Source: Ciona savignyi (taxonomy: Eukaryota; Chordata; Ascidiacea; Phlebobranchia; Cionidae). From it: a stretch of DNA of 64,000 nucleotides. The translations under genes were made by a program, and so were the position numbers. The notes below the pieces were generated by a model. The model did not search any database. It was given only the letters and a program-made list of their open reading frames with translations, and had not been told where the DNA came from. Within the stretch, counting starts at the first letter, position 1; each line of letters starts with the position of its first letter. Below, in pieces: positions 10,798-22,553 of the stretch. The stretch is taken from NCBI GenBank assembly GCA_000149265.1, contig CH003367.1, positions 1-64,000 on the forward strand. The letters run 5' to 3'.

Positions 10798-11152
10798 GAA
10801 CATGTTCTTTTCTTGTAAAACTGGTGACCACTTCAAAAGATCTCAATTGATATGAAAATGAATTAGATATAAATAATGGAACCTGGTTTACTAGATACAT
10901 CTTATTAAATGTTAAAGTATGTTAATACCTTTTTCAAACAATTAGCTGACGTATTATTTATTATGGTAACTTGATACTATTTAAATATATATAGATAGAT
11001 ATGTCTATATTTGTGTAATATCCCTGGATATTTTAACATGTATAATGATAAGAAACGCCAGAGTAATAATTGCGATCATTTGTTTTTGACAACTTCATTT
11101 AACAAAAAGAGATAAAACTTTAAATGGAGATAAAAAAAATAGAGTAAATATA

Positions 11153-11224
11153 TGGAGATGCCGGGGATTGAACCCGGGGCCTCACACATGCAAAGCGTGC
11201 GCTCTACCACTGAGCTACATCCCC
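11153..11224 (-). tRNA. tRNA-Ala(TGC), unit 23
   Basis: Canonical copy. Confidence 0.95.
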
Positions 11225-11227
11225 AAG

Positions 11228-11309
11228 CGACGAGGATGGGATTCGAACCCACGCGTGCAGAGCACAATGGATTAGCAGTCCATCGCCTTAACCACTCGGC
11301 CACCTCGTC
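11228..11309 (-). tRNA. tRNA-Ser(GCT), unit 23
   Basis: Canonical copy. Confidence 0.95.
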
Positions 11310-11665
11310 GTACATGTCCTTTTCTTGTAAAACTGGTGACCGCTTTAAAAGATCTCAATTGATATGAAAATGAATAAGAAATAAATAATGGAACCTGGTT
11401 TACTACATATTATTAAGTTTTAAAGTATGTTTAAAATTTTTTCACATAATTCGCTGACGTATTATTTATTATGGTAAACTGAAACTATTTAAATATATAT
11501 AGATAGATATGTATATATTTGTGTAATCTCGCTGGATAATTTAACATGTATGTATAATGATAAGAAACGCCTGACAAATTATTGCGATCATTTGTTTTCA
11601 GACAAATTCATTTAAATGAACGAGATAAAACGGTAATTGGAGATGAAAAGGAGCAAACAGTTAAA

Positions 11666-11737
11666 TGGAGATGCCGGGGATTGAACCCGGGGCCTGACAC
11701 ATGCGAAGCGTGCGCTCTACCACTGAGCTACATCCCC
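11666..11737 (-). tRNA. tRNA-Ala(CGC), unit 24
   Basis: One variable-region substitution. Confidence 0.9.
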
Positions 11738-11740
11738 AAG

Positions 11741-11816
11741 CGACGAATATTGGATTCGAATCCACGCCTGCATAGCACAATGAATTAGCAGTCATTCGCG
11801 CTAACCACACGCCCCA
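11741..11816 (-). pseudogene. tRNA-Ser relic, unit 24
   Basis: Type I relic with private changes in the 3' acceptor strand and anticodon stem. Confidence 0.85.
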
Positions 11817-12136
11817 TTTCTATGTAAGTCGTGTACTCGCAGAAATAATGAGTAATTAGAAAAAAATTAAACAGTACAAACATTAATAAGAAAAGAATTA
11901 AAATTCTGATTTTACATAATAAAATTTTTATACACAATACAAATGCAGCGGATGTAAGATTTGTGTTGATAAATTCAACCTTTTAAAAGAAATACATATA
12001 CAAGCTGTCTGGATAATATAACATTCATATCTAAATATTTAAATTACGGTAGTCATTGTGATCATTTGTTTTTGACCACTTTATTTATCGAGAAAAGAAA
12101 ACCATAATTGGAGAATAATTAGAGGCAAATGTAAAT

Positions 12137-12208
12137 TTCAGATGCCGGGAATTGAACCCGGGGCCTCACACATGCAAAGCGTGCGCTCTACCACTGAGCT
12201 ACATCCCC
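12137..12208 (-). tRNA. tRNA-Ala(TGC), unit 25, damaged
   Basis: The last two acceptor bases and one T-stem base are changed. Confidence 0.55.
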
Positions 12209-12211
12209 AAG

Positions 12212-12293
12212 CGACGAGGATGGGATTCGAACCCACGCGTGCAGAGCACAATGGATTAGCAGTCCATCGCCTTAACCACTCCGCCACCTCGTC
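12212..12293 (-). tRNA. tRNA-Ser(GCT), unit 25
   Basis: One D-arm substitution. Confidence 0.8.
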
Positions 12294-12647
12294 GTACATG
12301 TTCTTTTCTTGTAAAACTGGTGACCACTTCAAAAGATCTCAATTGATATGAAAATGAATTAGATATAAATAATGGAACCTGGTTTACTAGATACATCTTA
12401 TTAAATGTTAAAGTATGTTAATACATTTTTCAAACAATTATCTGACGTATTATTTATTATGGTAACTTGATACTATTTAAATATATATAGATAGCTATGT
12501 CTATATTTGTGTAATATCCCTGGATATTTTAACATGTATAATGATAAGAAACGCCAGAGTAATAATTGCGATCATTTGTTTCTGACAACTTCATTTAACA
12601 AAAAGATATAAAACTTTAAATTTAGATAAAAAAATAGAGTAAATATA

Positions 12648-12719
12648 TGGAGATGCCGGTGATTGAACCCGGGGCCTCACACATGCAAAGCGTGCGCTCT
12701 ACCACTGAGCTACATCCCC
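12648..12719 (-). tRNA. tRNA-Ala(TGC), unit 26
   Basis: One T-stem substitution. Confidence 0.8.
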
Positions 12720-12722
12720 AAG

Positions 12723-12804
12723 CGACGAGGATGGGATTCGAACCCACGCGTGCAGAGCACAATGGATTAGCAGTCCATCGCCTTAACCACTCGGCCACCT
12801 CGTC
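12723..12804 (-). tRNA. tRNA-Ser(GCT), unit 26
   Basis: Canonical copy. Confidence 0.95.
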
Positions 12805-13139
12805 GTACATGTCCTTTTCTTGTAAAACTGGTGACCGCTTTAAAAGATCTCAATTGATATGAAAATGAATAAGAAATAAATAATGGAACCTGGTTTACTA
12901 CAAGTATGTTAATACCTTTTTCAAACAATTAGCTGACGTATTATTTATTATGGTAACTTGATACTATTTAAATATATATAGATAGATATGTCTATATTTG
13001 TGTAATATCCCTGGATATTTTAACATGTATAATGATAAGAAACGCCAGAGTAATAATTGCGATCATTTGTTTCTGACAACTTCATTTAACAAAAAGAGAT
13101 AAAACTTTAAATGGAGATAAAAAAAATAGAGTAAATATA

Positions 13140-13211
13140 TGGAGATGCCGGGGATTGAACCCGGGGCCTCACACATGCAAAGCGTGCGCTCTACCACTGA
13201 GCTACATCCCC
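13140..13211 (-). tRNA. tRNA-Ala(TGC), unit 27
   Basis: Canonical copy. Confidence 0.95.
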
Positions 13212-13214
13212 AAG

Positions 13215-13296
13215 CGACGAGGATGGGATTCGAACCCACGCGTGCAGAGCACAATGGATTAGCAGTCCATCGCCTTAACCACTCGGCCACCTCGTC
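13215..13296 (-). tRNA. tRNA-Ser(GCT), unit 27
   Basis: Canonical copy. Confidence 0.95.
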
Positions 13297-13652
13297 GTAC
13301 ATGTCCTTTTGTTGTAAAACTGGTGACCGCTTTAAAAGATCTCAATTGATATGAAAATGAATAAGAAATAAATAATGGAACCTGGTTTACTACATATTAT
13401 TAAGTTTTAAAGTATGTTTAAAATTTTTTCACATAATTCGCTGACGTATTATTTATTATGGTAAACTGAAACTATTTAAATATATATAGATAGAAATGTA
13501 TATATTTGTGTAATCTCGCTGGATAATTTAACATGTATGTATAATGATAAGAAACGCCTGACAAATTATTGCGATCATTTGTTTTCAGACAAATTCATTT
13601 AAATGAACGAGATAAAACGGTAATTGGAGATGAAAAGGAGCAAACAGTTACA

Positions 13653-13724
13653 TGGAGATGCCGGGGATTGAACCCGGGGCCTCACACATGCGAAGCGTGC
13701 GCTCTACCACTGAGCTACATCCCC
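13653..13724 (-). tRNA. tRNA-Ala(CGC), unit 28
   Basis: Canonical CGC copy. Confidence 0.95.
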
Positions 13725-13727
13725 AAG

Positions 13728-13779
13728 CGACGAAGATTGGATTCGAATCCACGCCTGCATAGCACAATGAATTAGCAGC
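13728..13779 (-). pseudogene. truncated tRNA-Ser relic, unit 28
   Basis: Same breakpoint as unit 1. Confidence 0.8.
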
Positions 13780-13920
13780 ATATAAAAGCTGTCTGGATAA
13801 TATAACATTCATATCTAAATATTTAAATTATGGTAGTCATTGTGATCATTTGTTTTTGACCACTTTATTTATCTAAAAAAGAAAACCATAATTGGAGAAT
13901 AATTAGAGGCAAATGTAAAT

Positions 13921-13992
13921 TGGAGATGCCGGAGATTGAACCCGGGGCCTCACACATGCAAAGCGTGCGCTCTACCACTGAGCTACATCCCC
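13921..13992 (-). tRNA. tRNA-Ala(TGC), unit 29
   Basis: One T-stem substitution. Confidence 0.8.
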
Positions 13993-13995
13993 AAG

Positions 13996-14080
13996 CGACG
14001 AGGATGGGATTCGAACCCACGCGTGCCGCAGAGCACAATGGATTAGCAGTCCATCGCCTTAACCACTCGGCCACCTCGTC
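13996..14080 (-). tRNA. tRNA-Ser(GCT), unit 29
   Basis: Three-base insertion in the variable arm (85 nt). Confidence 0.65.
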
Positions 14081-14435
14081 GTACATGTTCTTTTCTTGTA
14101 AAACTGGTGACCACTTCAAAAGATCTCAATTGATATGAAAATGAATTAGATATAAATAATGGAACCTGGTTTACTAGATACATCTTATTAAATGTTAAAG
14201 TATGTTAATACCTTTTTCAAACAATTAGCTGACGTATTATTTATTATGGTAACTTGATACTATTTAAATATATATAGATAGATATGTCTATATTTGTGTA
14301 ATATCCCTGGATATTTTAACATGTATAATGATAAGAAACGCCAGAGTAATAATTGCGATCATTTGTTTCTGACAACTTCATTTAACAAAAAGAGATAAAA
14401 CTTTAAATGGAGATAAAAAAAATAGAGTAAATATA

Positions 14436-14507
14436 TGGAGATGCCGGGGATTGAACCCGGGGCCTCACACATGCAAAGCGTGCGCTCTACCACTGAGCTA
14501 CATCCCC
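14436..14507 (-). tRNA. tRNA-Ala(TGC), unit 30
   Basis: Canonical copy. Confidence 0.95.
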
Positions 14508-14510
14508 AAG

Positions 14511-14592
14511 CGACGAGGATGGGATTCGAACCCACGCGTGCAGAGCACAATGGATTAGCAGTCCATCGCCTTAACCACTCGGCCACCTCGTC
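14511..14592 (-). tRNA. tRNA-Ser(GCT), unit 30
   Basis: Canonical copy. Confidence 0.95.
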
Positions 14593-14926
14593 GTACATGT
14601 CCTTTTCTTGTAAAACTGGTGACCGCTTTAAAAGATCTCAATTGATATGAAAATGAATAAGAAATAAATAATGGAACCTGGTTTACTACAAGTATGTTAA
14701 TACCTTTTTCAAACAATTAGCTGACGTATTATTTATTATGGTAACTTGATACTATTTAAATATATATAGATAGATATGTCTATATTTGTGTAATATCCCT
14801 GGATATTTTAACATGTATAATGATAAGAAACGCCAGAGTAATAATTGCGATCATTTGTTTCTGACAACTTCATTTAACAAAAAGAGATAAACCTTTAAAT
14901 GGAGATAAAAAAATAGAGTAAATATA

Positions 14927-14998
14927 TGGAGATGCCGGGGATTGAACCCGGGGCCTCACACATGCAAAGCGTGCGCTCTACCACTGAGCTACATCCCC
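14927..14998 (-). tRNA. tRNA-Ala(TGC), unit 31
   Basis: Canonical copy. Confidence 0.95.
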
Positions 14999-15001
14999 AA
15001 G

Positions 15002-15085
15002 CGACGAGGATGGGATTCGAACCCCACCGCGTGCAGAGCACAATGGATTAGCAGTCCATCGCCTTAACCACTCGGCCACCTCGTC
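15002..15085 (-). tRNA. tRNA-Ser(GCT), unit 31
   Basis: Two extra bases in the T/variable arms (84 nt). Confidence 0.55.
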
Positions 15086-15441
15086 GTACATGTCCTTTTC
15101 TTGTAAAACTGGTGACCGCTTTAAAAGATCTCAATTGATATGAAAATGAATAAGAAATAAATAATGGAACCTGGTTTACTACATATTATTAAATGTTAAA
15201 GTATGTTTACAATTTTTTCACATAATTCGCTGACGTATTATTTATTATGGTAAACTGAAACTATTTAAATATATATAGATAGCTATGTCTATATTTGTGT
15301 AATCTCGCTGGATAATTTAACATGCGTGTATAATGATAAGAAACGCCAGACAAATTATTGCGATCATTTGTTTTCAGACAAATTCATTTAAATGAACGAG
15401 ATAAAACGGTAATTGGAGATGAAAAGGAGCAAACAGTTAAA

Positions 15442-15513
15442 TGGAGATGCCGGGGATTGAACCCGGGGCCTCACACATGCGAAGCGTGCGCTCTACCACT
15501 GAGCTACATCCCC
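15442..15513 (-). tRNA. tRNA-Ala(CGC), unit 32
   Basis: Canonical CGC copy. Confidence 0.95.
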
Positions 15514-15516
15514 AAG

Positions 15517-15592
15517 CGACGAAGATTGGATTCGAATCCACGCCTGCATAGCACAATGAATTAGCAGCCATTCGCGCTAACCACACGCCCCA
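15517..15592 (-). pseudogene. tRNA-Ser relic, unit 32
   Basis: Standard type I relic. Confidence 0.85.
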
Positions 15593-15912
15593 TTTCTATG
15601 TAAGTCGTGTACTCGCAGAAATGGTGAGTAATTAGAAAAAAATTAAACAGTACAAACATTAATAAGAAAAGAATTAAAATTCTGATTTTACATAATAAAA
15701 TTTTTATACACAATACAAATGCAGCGGATGTAAGATTTGTGTTGATAAATTCAACCTTTTAACAGAAATACATATACAAGCTGTCTGGATAATATAACAT
15801 TCATATCTAAATATTTAAATTATGGTAGTCATTGTGATCATTTGTTTTTGACCACTTTATTTATCTAAAAAAGAAAACCATAATTGGAGAATAATTAGAG
15901 GCAAACGTAAAT

Positions 15913-15984
15913 TGGAGATGCCGGGGATTCAACCCGGGGCCTCACACATGCAAAGCGTGCGCTCTACCACTGAGCTACATCCCC
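15913..15984 (-). tRNA. tRNA-Ala(TGC), unit 33
   Basis: The invariant T-loop TTC is changed to TTG, which should weaken the B box. Confidence 0.7.
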
Positions 15985-15987
15985 AAG

Positions 15988-16069
15988 CGACGAGGATGGG
16001 ATTCGAACCCACGCGTGCAGAGCACAATGGATTAGCAGTCCATCGCCTTAACCACTCGGCCACCTCGTC
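15988..16069 (-). tRNA. tRNA-Ser(GCT), unit 33
   Basis: Canonical copy. Confidence 0.95.
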
Positions 16070-16425
16070 GTACAAGTCCTTTTCTTGTAAAACTGGTGAC
16101 CGCTTTAAAAGATCTCAATTGATATGAAAATGAATAAGAAATAAATAATGGAACCTGGTTTACTACATACATATTATAAAATGTTAAAGTATGTTAATAC
16201 CTTTTTCAAACAATTAGCTGACGTATTATTTATTATGGTAACTTGATACTATTTAAATATATATAGAAAGATATGTCTATATTTGTGTAATATCCCTGGA
16301 TATTTTAACATGTATATTGATAAGAAACGCCAGAGTAATAATTGCGATCATTTGTTTCTGACAACTTCATTTAACAAAAAGAGATAAAACTTTAAATGGA
16401 GATAAAAAAAAATAGAGTAAATAGA

Positions 16426-16497
16426 TGGAGATGCCGGGGATTGAACACGGGGCCTCACACATGCAAAGCGTGCGCTCTACCACTGAGCTACATCCCC
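16426..16497 (-). tRNA. tRNA-Ala(TGC), unit 34
   Basis: T-stem substitution (GAACAC variant) shared with units 37, 38 and 44. Confidence 0.75.
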
Positions 16498-16500
16498 AAG

Positions 16501-16582
16501 CGACGAGGATGGGATTCGAACCCACGCGTGCAGAGCACAATGGATTAGCAGTCCATCGCCTTAACCACTCTGCCACCTCGCC
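16501..16582 (-). tRNA. tRNA-Ser(GCT), unit 34
   Basis: Two substitutions, one in the D arm and one in the acceptor. Confidence 0.7.
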
Positions 16583-16922
16583 GTACATGTCCTTTTCTTG
16601 TAAAACTGGTGACCGCTTTAAAAGATCTCAATTGATATGAAAATGAATAAGAAATAAATAATGGAATCTGGTTTACTACATATTATTAAATGTTAATGTA
16701 TGTTTACAATTTTTTCACATAATTCGCTGACGTATTATTTATTATGGTAAACTGAAACTATTTAAATATATATATTTGTGTAATCTCGCTGGATAATTTA
16801 ACATGTATGTATAATGATAAGAAACGCCAGACAAATTATTGCGATCATTTGTTTTCACACAAATTTATTTAAATGAACGAGATAAAACGGTAATTGGAGA
16901 TGAAAAGGAGCAAACTGTTAAA

Positions 16923-16994
16923 TGGAGATGCCGGGGATTGAACCCGGGGCCTCACACATGCGAAGCGTGCGCTCTACCACTGAGCTACATCCCC
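16923..16994 (-). tRNA. tRNA-Ala(CGC), unit 35
   Basis: Canonical CGC copy. Confidence 0.95.
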
Positions 16995-16997
16995 AAG

Positions 16998-17073
16998 CGA
17001 CGAAGATTGGATTCGAATCCACGCCTGCATAGCACAATGAATTAGCAGCCATTCGCGCTAACCACACGCCCCA
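16998..17073 (-). pseudogene. tRNA-Ser relic, unit 35
   Basis: Standard type I relic. Confidence 0.85.
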
Positions 17074-17392
17074 TTTCTATGTAAGTCGTGTACTCGCAGA
17101 AATGGTGAGTAATTAGAAAAAAATTAAACAGTACAAACATTAATAAGAAAAGAATTAAAATTCTGATTTTACATAATAAAATTTTTATACACAATACAAA
17201 TGCAGCGGATGTAAGATTTGTGTTGATAAATTCAACCTTTTAACAGAAATACATATACAAGCTGTCTGGATAATATAACATTCATATCTAAATATTTAAA
17301 TTATGGTAGTCATTGTGATCATTTGTTTTGACCACTTTATTTATCTAAAAAAGAAAACCATAATTGGAGAATAATTAGAGGCAAACGTAAAT

Positions 17393-17464
17393 TGGAGACG
17401 CCGGGGATTGAACCCGGGGCCTCACACATGCAAAGCGTGCGCTCTACCACTGAGCTACATCCCC
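17393..17464 (-). tRNA. tRNA-Ala(TGC), unit 36
   Basis: One acceptor-stem substitution. Confidence 0.85.
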
Positions 17465-17467
17465 AAG

Positions 17468-17549
17468 CGACGAGGATGGGATTCGAACCCACGCGTGCAG
17501 AGCACAATGGATTAGCAGTCCATCGCCTTAACCACTCGGCCACCTCGTC
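17468..17549 (-). tRNA. tRNA-Ser(GCT), unit 36
   Basis: Canonical copy. Confidence 0.95.
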
Positions 17550-17904
17550 GTACATGTTCTTTTCTTGTAAAACTGGTGACCACTTCAAAATATCTCAATT
17601 GATATGAAAATGAATTAGATATAAATAATGGAACCTGGTTTACTACATACATATTATAAAATGTTAAAGTATGTTAATACCTTTTTCAAACAATTAGCTG
17701 ACGTATTATTTATTATGGTAACTTGATACTATTTAAATATATATAGATAGATATGTCTATATTTGTGTAATATCCCTGGATATTTTAACATGTATATTGA
17801 TAAGAAACGCCAGAGTAATAATTGCGATCATTTGTTTCTGACAACTTCATTTAACAAAAAGAGATAAAACTTTAAATGGAGATAAAAAAAATAGAGTAAA
17901 TAGA

Positions 17905-17976
17905 TGGAGATGCCGGGGATTGAACACGGGGCCTCACACACGCAAAGCGTGCGCTCTACCACTGAGCTACATCCCC
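17905..17976 (-). tRNA. tRNA-Ala(TGC), unit 37
   Basis: T-stem variant plus a change at the base 3' of the anticodon (A37 to G), shared with units 38 and 44. Confidence 0.75.
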
Positions 17977-17979
17977 AAG

Positions 17980-18037
17980 CGACGAGGATTGGATTTGTAA
18001 CCCACGCGTGCAGAGCACAATGGATTAGCAGTCCATG
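17980..18037 (-). tRNA. tRNA-Ser(GCT), unit 37, cut by gap
   Basis: Only the 3' 58 nt precede the run of N. The T arm is disturbed. Confidence 0.5.
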
Positions 18038-18879
18038 NNNNNNNNNNNNNNNNNNNNNNNNNNNNNNNNNNNNNNNNNNNNNNNNNNNNNNNNNNNNNNN
18101 NNNNNNNNNNNNNNNNNNNNNNNNNNNNNNNNNNNNNNNNNNNNNNNNNNNNNNNNNNNNNNNNNNNNNNNNNNNNNNNNNNNNNNNNNNNNNNNNNNNN
18201 NNNNNNNNNNNNNNNNNNNNNNNNNNNNNNNNNNNNNNNNNNNNNNNNNNNNNNNNNNNNNNNNNNNNNNNNNNNNNNNNNNNNNNNNNNNNNNNNNNNN
18301 NNNNNNNNNNNNNNNNNNNNNNNNNNNNNNNNNNNNNNNNNNNNNNNNNNNNNNNNNNNNNNNNNNNNNNNNNNNNNNNNNNNNNNNNNNNNNNNNNNNN
18401 NNNNNNNNNNNNNNNNNNNNNNNNNNNNNNNNNNNNNNNNNNNNNNNNNNNNNNNNNNNNNNNNNNNNNNNNNNNNNNNNNNNNNNNNNNNNNNNNNNNN
18501 NNNNNNNNNNNNNNNNNNNNNNNNNNNNNNNNNNNNNNNNNNNNNNNNNNNNNNNNNNNNNNNNNNNNNNNNNNNNNNNNNNNNNNNNNNNNNNNNNNNN
18601 NNNNNNNNNNNNNNNNNNNNNNNNNNNNNNNNNNNNNNNNNNNNNNNNNNNNNNNNNNNNNNNNNNNNNNNNNNNNNNNNNNNNNNNNNNNNNNNNNNNN
18701 NNNNNNNNNNNNNNNNNNNNNNNNNNNNNNNNNNNNNNNNNNNNNNNNNNNNNNNNNNNNNNNNNNNNNNNNNNNNNNNNNNNNNNNNNNNNNNNNNNNN
18801 NNNNNNNNNNNNNNNNNNNNNNNNNNNNNNNNNNNNNNNNNNNNNNNNNNNNNNNNNNNNNNNNNNNNNNNNNNNNNNN
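18038..18879. other. assembly gap (842 N)
   Basis: Run of N inside the array. Flanking Ala genes 37 and 38 share the same rare variants. They lie 1176 bp apart, less than one 1496-bp period, so the gap size or join is doubtful. Confidence 1.
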
Positions 18880-19080
18880 TTATCGAGGTGGTCTCCAAGG
18901 GGGGGTTCCACTGTATATATAGAAAGATATGTCTATATTTGGGTAATATCCCTGGATATTTTAACACGTATATTGATAAGAAACGCCAGAGTAATAATTG
19001 CGATCATTTGTTTCTGACAACTTCATTTAACAAAAAGAGATAAATCTTTAAATGGAGATAAAAAAAATAGAGTAAATAGA

Positions 19081-19152
19081 TGGAGATGCCGGGGATTGAA
19101 CACGGGGCCTCACACACGCAAAGCGTGCGCTCTACCACTGAGCTACATCCCC
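19081..19152 (-). tRNA. tRNA-Ala(TGC), unit 38
   Basis: Same rare variants as unit 37. Confidence 0.75.
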
Positions 19153-19155
19153 AAG

Positions 19156-19237
19156 CGACGAGGATTGGATTCGAACCTACGCGTGCGGAGCACAATGGAT
19201 TAGCAGTCCATCGCCTTAACCACTCGGCCACCTCGTC
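19156..19237 (-). tRNA. tRNA-Ser(GCT), unit 38
   Basis: T-stem and variable-arm substitutions shared with unit 44. Confidence 0.75.
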
Positions 19238-19577
19238 GTACATGTCCTTTTCTTGTAAAACTGGTGACCGCTTTAAAAGATCTCAATTGATATGAAAATG
19301 AATAAGAAATAAATAATGGAACCTGGTTTACTACATATTATTAAATGTTAAAGTATGTTTACAATTTTTTCACATAATTCGCTGACGTATTATTTATTAT
19401 GGTAAACTGAAACTATTTAAATATATATATTTGTGTAATCTCGCTGGATAATTTAACATGCATGTATAATGATAAGAAACGCCAGACAAATTATTGCGAT
19501 CATTTGTTTTCAGACAAATTCATTTAAATGAACGAGATAAAACGGTAATTGGAGATGAAAAGGAGCAAACAGTTAAA

Positions 19578-19649
19578 TGGAGATGCCGTGGATTGAACCC
19601 GGGGCCTCACACATGCGAAGCGTGCGCTCTACCACTGAGCTACATCCCC
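19578..19649 (-). tRNA. tRNA-Ala(CGC), unit 39
   Basis: One T-stem substitution. Confidence 0.85.
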
Positions 19650-19652
19650 AAG

Positions 19653-19728
19653 CGACGAAGATTGGATTCGAATCCACGCCTGCATAGCACATTGAATTAG
19701 CAGCCATTCGCGCTAACCACACGCCCCA
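19653..19728 (-). pseudogene. tRNA-Ser relic, unit 39
   Basis: Standard type I relic. Confidence 0.85.
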
Positions 19729-20048
19729 TTTCTATGTAAGTCATGTACTCGCTGAAATGGTGAGTAATTAGAAAAAAATTAAACAGTACAAACATTAATA
19801 AGAAAAGAATTAAAATTCTGATTTTACATAATAAAATTTTTATACACAATACAAATGTAGCGGATGTAAGATTTGTGTTGATAAATTCAACCTTTTAACA
19901 GAAATACATATACAAGCTGTCTGGATAATATAACATTCATATCTAAATATTTAAATTATGGTAGTCATTGTGATCATTTGTTTTTGACCACTTTATTTAT
20001 CTAAAAAAGAAAACCATAATTGGAGAATAATTAGAGGCAAACGTAAAT

Positions 20049-20120
20049 TGGAGATGCCGGGGATTGAACCCGGGGCCTCACACATGCAAAGCGTGCGCTC
20101 TACCACTGAGCTACATCCCC
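20049..20120 (-). tRNA. tRNA-Ala(TGC), unit 40
   Basis: Canonical copy. Confidence 0.95.
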
Positions 20121-20123
20121 AAG

Positions 20124-20205
20124 CGACGAGGATGGGATTCGAACCCACGCGTGCAGAGCACAATGGATTAGCAGTCCATCGCCTTAACCACTCGGCCACC
20201 TCGTC
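20124..20205 (-). tRNA. tRNA-Ser(GCT), unit 40
   Basis: Canonical copy. Confidence 0.95.
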
Positions 20206-20560
20206 GTACATGTTCTTTTCTTGTAAAACTGGTGACCACTTCAAAATATCTCAATTGATATGAAAATGAATTAGATATAAATAATGGAACCTGGTTTACT
20301 GCATACATATTATAAAATGTTAAAGTATGTTAATACCTTTTTCAAACAATTAGCTGACGTATTATTTATTATGGTAACTTGATACTATTTAAATATATAT
20401 AGATAGATATGTCTATATTTTTGTAACATCCCTGGATATTTTAACATGTATATTTATAAGAAACGCCAGAGTAATAATTGCGATCATTTGTTTCTGACAA
20501 CTTCATTTAACAAAAAGAGATAAAACTTTAAATGGAGATAAAAAAAATAGAGTAAATAGA

Positions 20561-20632
20561 TGGAGATGCCGGGGATTGAACCCGGGGCCTCACACATGCA
20601 AAGCGTGCGCTCTACCACTGAGCTACATCCCC
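20561..20632 (-). tRNA. tRNA-Ala(TGC), unit 41
   Basis: Canonical; the 3-nt linker to Ser has one change. Confidence 0.95.
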
Positions 20633-20635
20633 AAT

Positions 20636-20717
20636 CGACGAGTATGGGATTCGAACCCACGCGTGCAGAGCACAATGGATTAGCAGTCCATCGCCTTAAC
20701 CACTCGGCCACCTCGTC
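20636..20717 (-). tRNA. tRNA-Ser(GCT), unit 41
   Basis: One substitution in the 3' acceptor strand. Confidence 0.85.
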
Positions 20718-21073
20718 GTACATGTCGTTTACTTGTAAAACTGGTGACCCCTTTGAAAGATCTCAATTGATATGAAAATGAATAAGAAATAAATAATGGA
20801 ACCTGGTTTACTACATATTATTAAATGTTAAAGTATGTTTACAATTTTTTCACATAATTCGCTGACGTATTATTTATTATGGTAAACTGAAACTATTTAA
20901 ATATATATAGATATATATGTATATATTTGTGTAATCTCGCTGGATAAGTTAACATGCATGTATAATGATAAGAAACGCCAGACAAATTATTGCGATCATT
21001 TGTTTTCAGACAAATTCATTTAAATGAACGAGATAAAACGGTAATTGGAGATGAAAAGGACCAAACAGTTAAA

Positions 21074-21145
21074 TGGAGATGCCGGGGATTGAACCCGGGG
21101 CCTCACACATGCGAAGCGTGCGCTCTACCACTGAGCTACATCCCC
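21074..21145 (-). tRNA. tRNA-Ala(CGC), unit 42
   Basis: Canonical CGC copy. Confidence 0.95.
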
Positions 21146-21148
21146 AAG

Positions 21149-21224
21149 CGACGAAGATTGGATTCGAATCCACGCCTGCATAGCACAATGAATTAGCAGC
21201 CATTCGCGCTAACCACACGCCCCA
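21149..21224 (-). pseudogene. tRNA-Ser relic, unit 42
   Basis: Standard type I relic. Confidence 0.85.
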
Positions 21225-21544
21225 TTTCTATGTAAGTCGTGTACTCGCAGAAATGGTGAGTAATTAGAAAAAAATTAAACAGTACAAACATTAATAAGAA
21301 AAGAATTAAAATTCTGATTTTACATAATACAATTTTTATACACAATACGAATGCAGCGGATGTAAGATTTGTGTTGATAAATTCAACCTTTTAAAAGAAA
21401 TACATATACAAGCTGTCTGGATAATATAACATTCATATCTAAATATTTAAATTATGGTAGTCATTGTGATCATTTGTTTTTGACCACTTTATTTATCTAA
21501 AAAAGAAAACCATAATTGGAGAATAATTAGAGGCAAACGTAAAT

Positions 21545-21616
21545 TGGAGATGCCGGGGATTGAACCCGGGGCCTCACACATGCAAAGCGTGCGCTCTACC
21601 ACTGAGCTACATCACC
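21545..21616 (-). tRNA. tRNA-Ala(TGC), unit 43
   Basis: One substitution in the 5' acceptor strand. Confidence 0.85.
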
Positions 21617-21619
21617 AAG

Positions 21620-21701
21620 CGACGAGGATGGGATTCGAACCCACGCGTGCAGAGCACAATGGATTAGCAGTCCATCGCCTTAACCACTCGGCCACCTCGT
21701 C
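21620..21701 (-). tRNA. tRNA-Ser(GCT), unit 43
   Basis: Canonical copy. Confidence 0.95.
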
Positions 21702-22056
21702 GTACATGTTCTTTTCTTGTAAAACTGGTGACCACTTCAAAATATCTCAATTGATATGAAAATGAATTAGATATAAATAATGGAACATGGTTTACTACAT
21801 ACATATTATAAAATGTTAAAGTATGTTAATACCTTTTTCAAACAATTAGCTGACGTATTATTTATTATGGTAACTTGATACTATTTAAATATATATAGAT
21901 AGATATGTCTATATTTGTGTAATATCCCTGGATATTTTAACATGTATATTGATAAGAAACCCCAGAGTAATAATTGCGATCATTTGTTTCTGACAACTTC
22001 ATTTAACAAAAAGAGATAAAACTTTAAATGGAGATAAAAAAAATAGAGTAAATAGA

Positions 22057-22128
22057 TAGAGATGCCGGGGATTGAACACGGGGCCTCACACACGCAAAGC
22101 GTGCGCTCTACCACTGAGCTACATCCCC
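22057..22128 (-). tRNA. tRNA-Ala(TGC), unit 44
   Basis: Unit 37/38 variants plus one acceptor change. Confidence 0.7.
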
Positions 22129-22131
22129 AAG

Positions 22132-22213
22132 CGACGAGGATTGGATTCGAACCTACGCGTGCGGAGCACAATGGATTAGCAGTCCATCGCCTTAACCACT
22201 CGGCCACCTCGTC
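22132..22213 (-). tRNA. tRNA-Ser(GCT), unit 44
   Basis: Same variants as unit 38. Confidence 0.75.
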
Positions 22214-22553
22214 GTACATGTCCTTTTCTTGTAAAACTGGTGACCGCTTTAAAAGATCTCAATTGATATGAAAATGAATAAGAAATAAATAATGGAACCT
22301 GGTTTACTACATATTATTAAATGTTAAAGTATGTTTACAATTTTTTCACATAATTCGCTGACGTATTATTTATTATGATAAACTGAAACTATTTAAATAT
22401 ACATATTTGTGTAATCTCGCTGGATAATTTAACATGCATGTATAATGATAAGAAACGCCAGACAAATTATTGCGATCATTTGTTTTCAGACAAATTCATT
22501 TAAATGAACGAGATAAAACGGTAATTGGAGATGAAAAGGAGCAAACAGTTAAA

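Noticed and set aside
17828-19043. Long ORFs of 295-379 residues
   Set aside because: They are read through the run of N.
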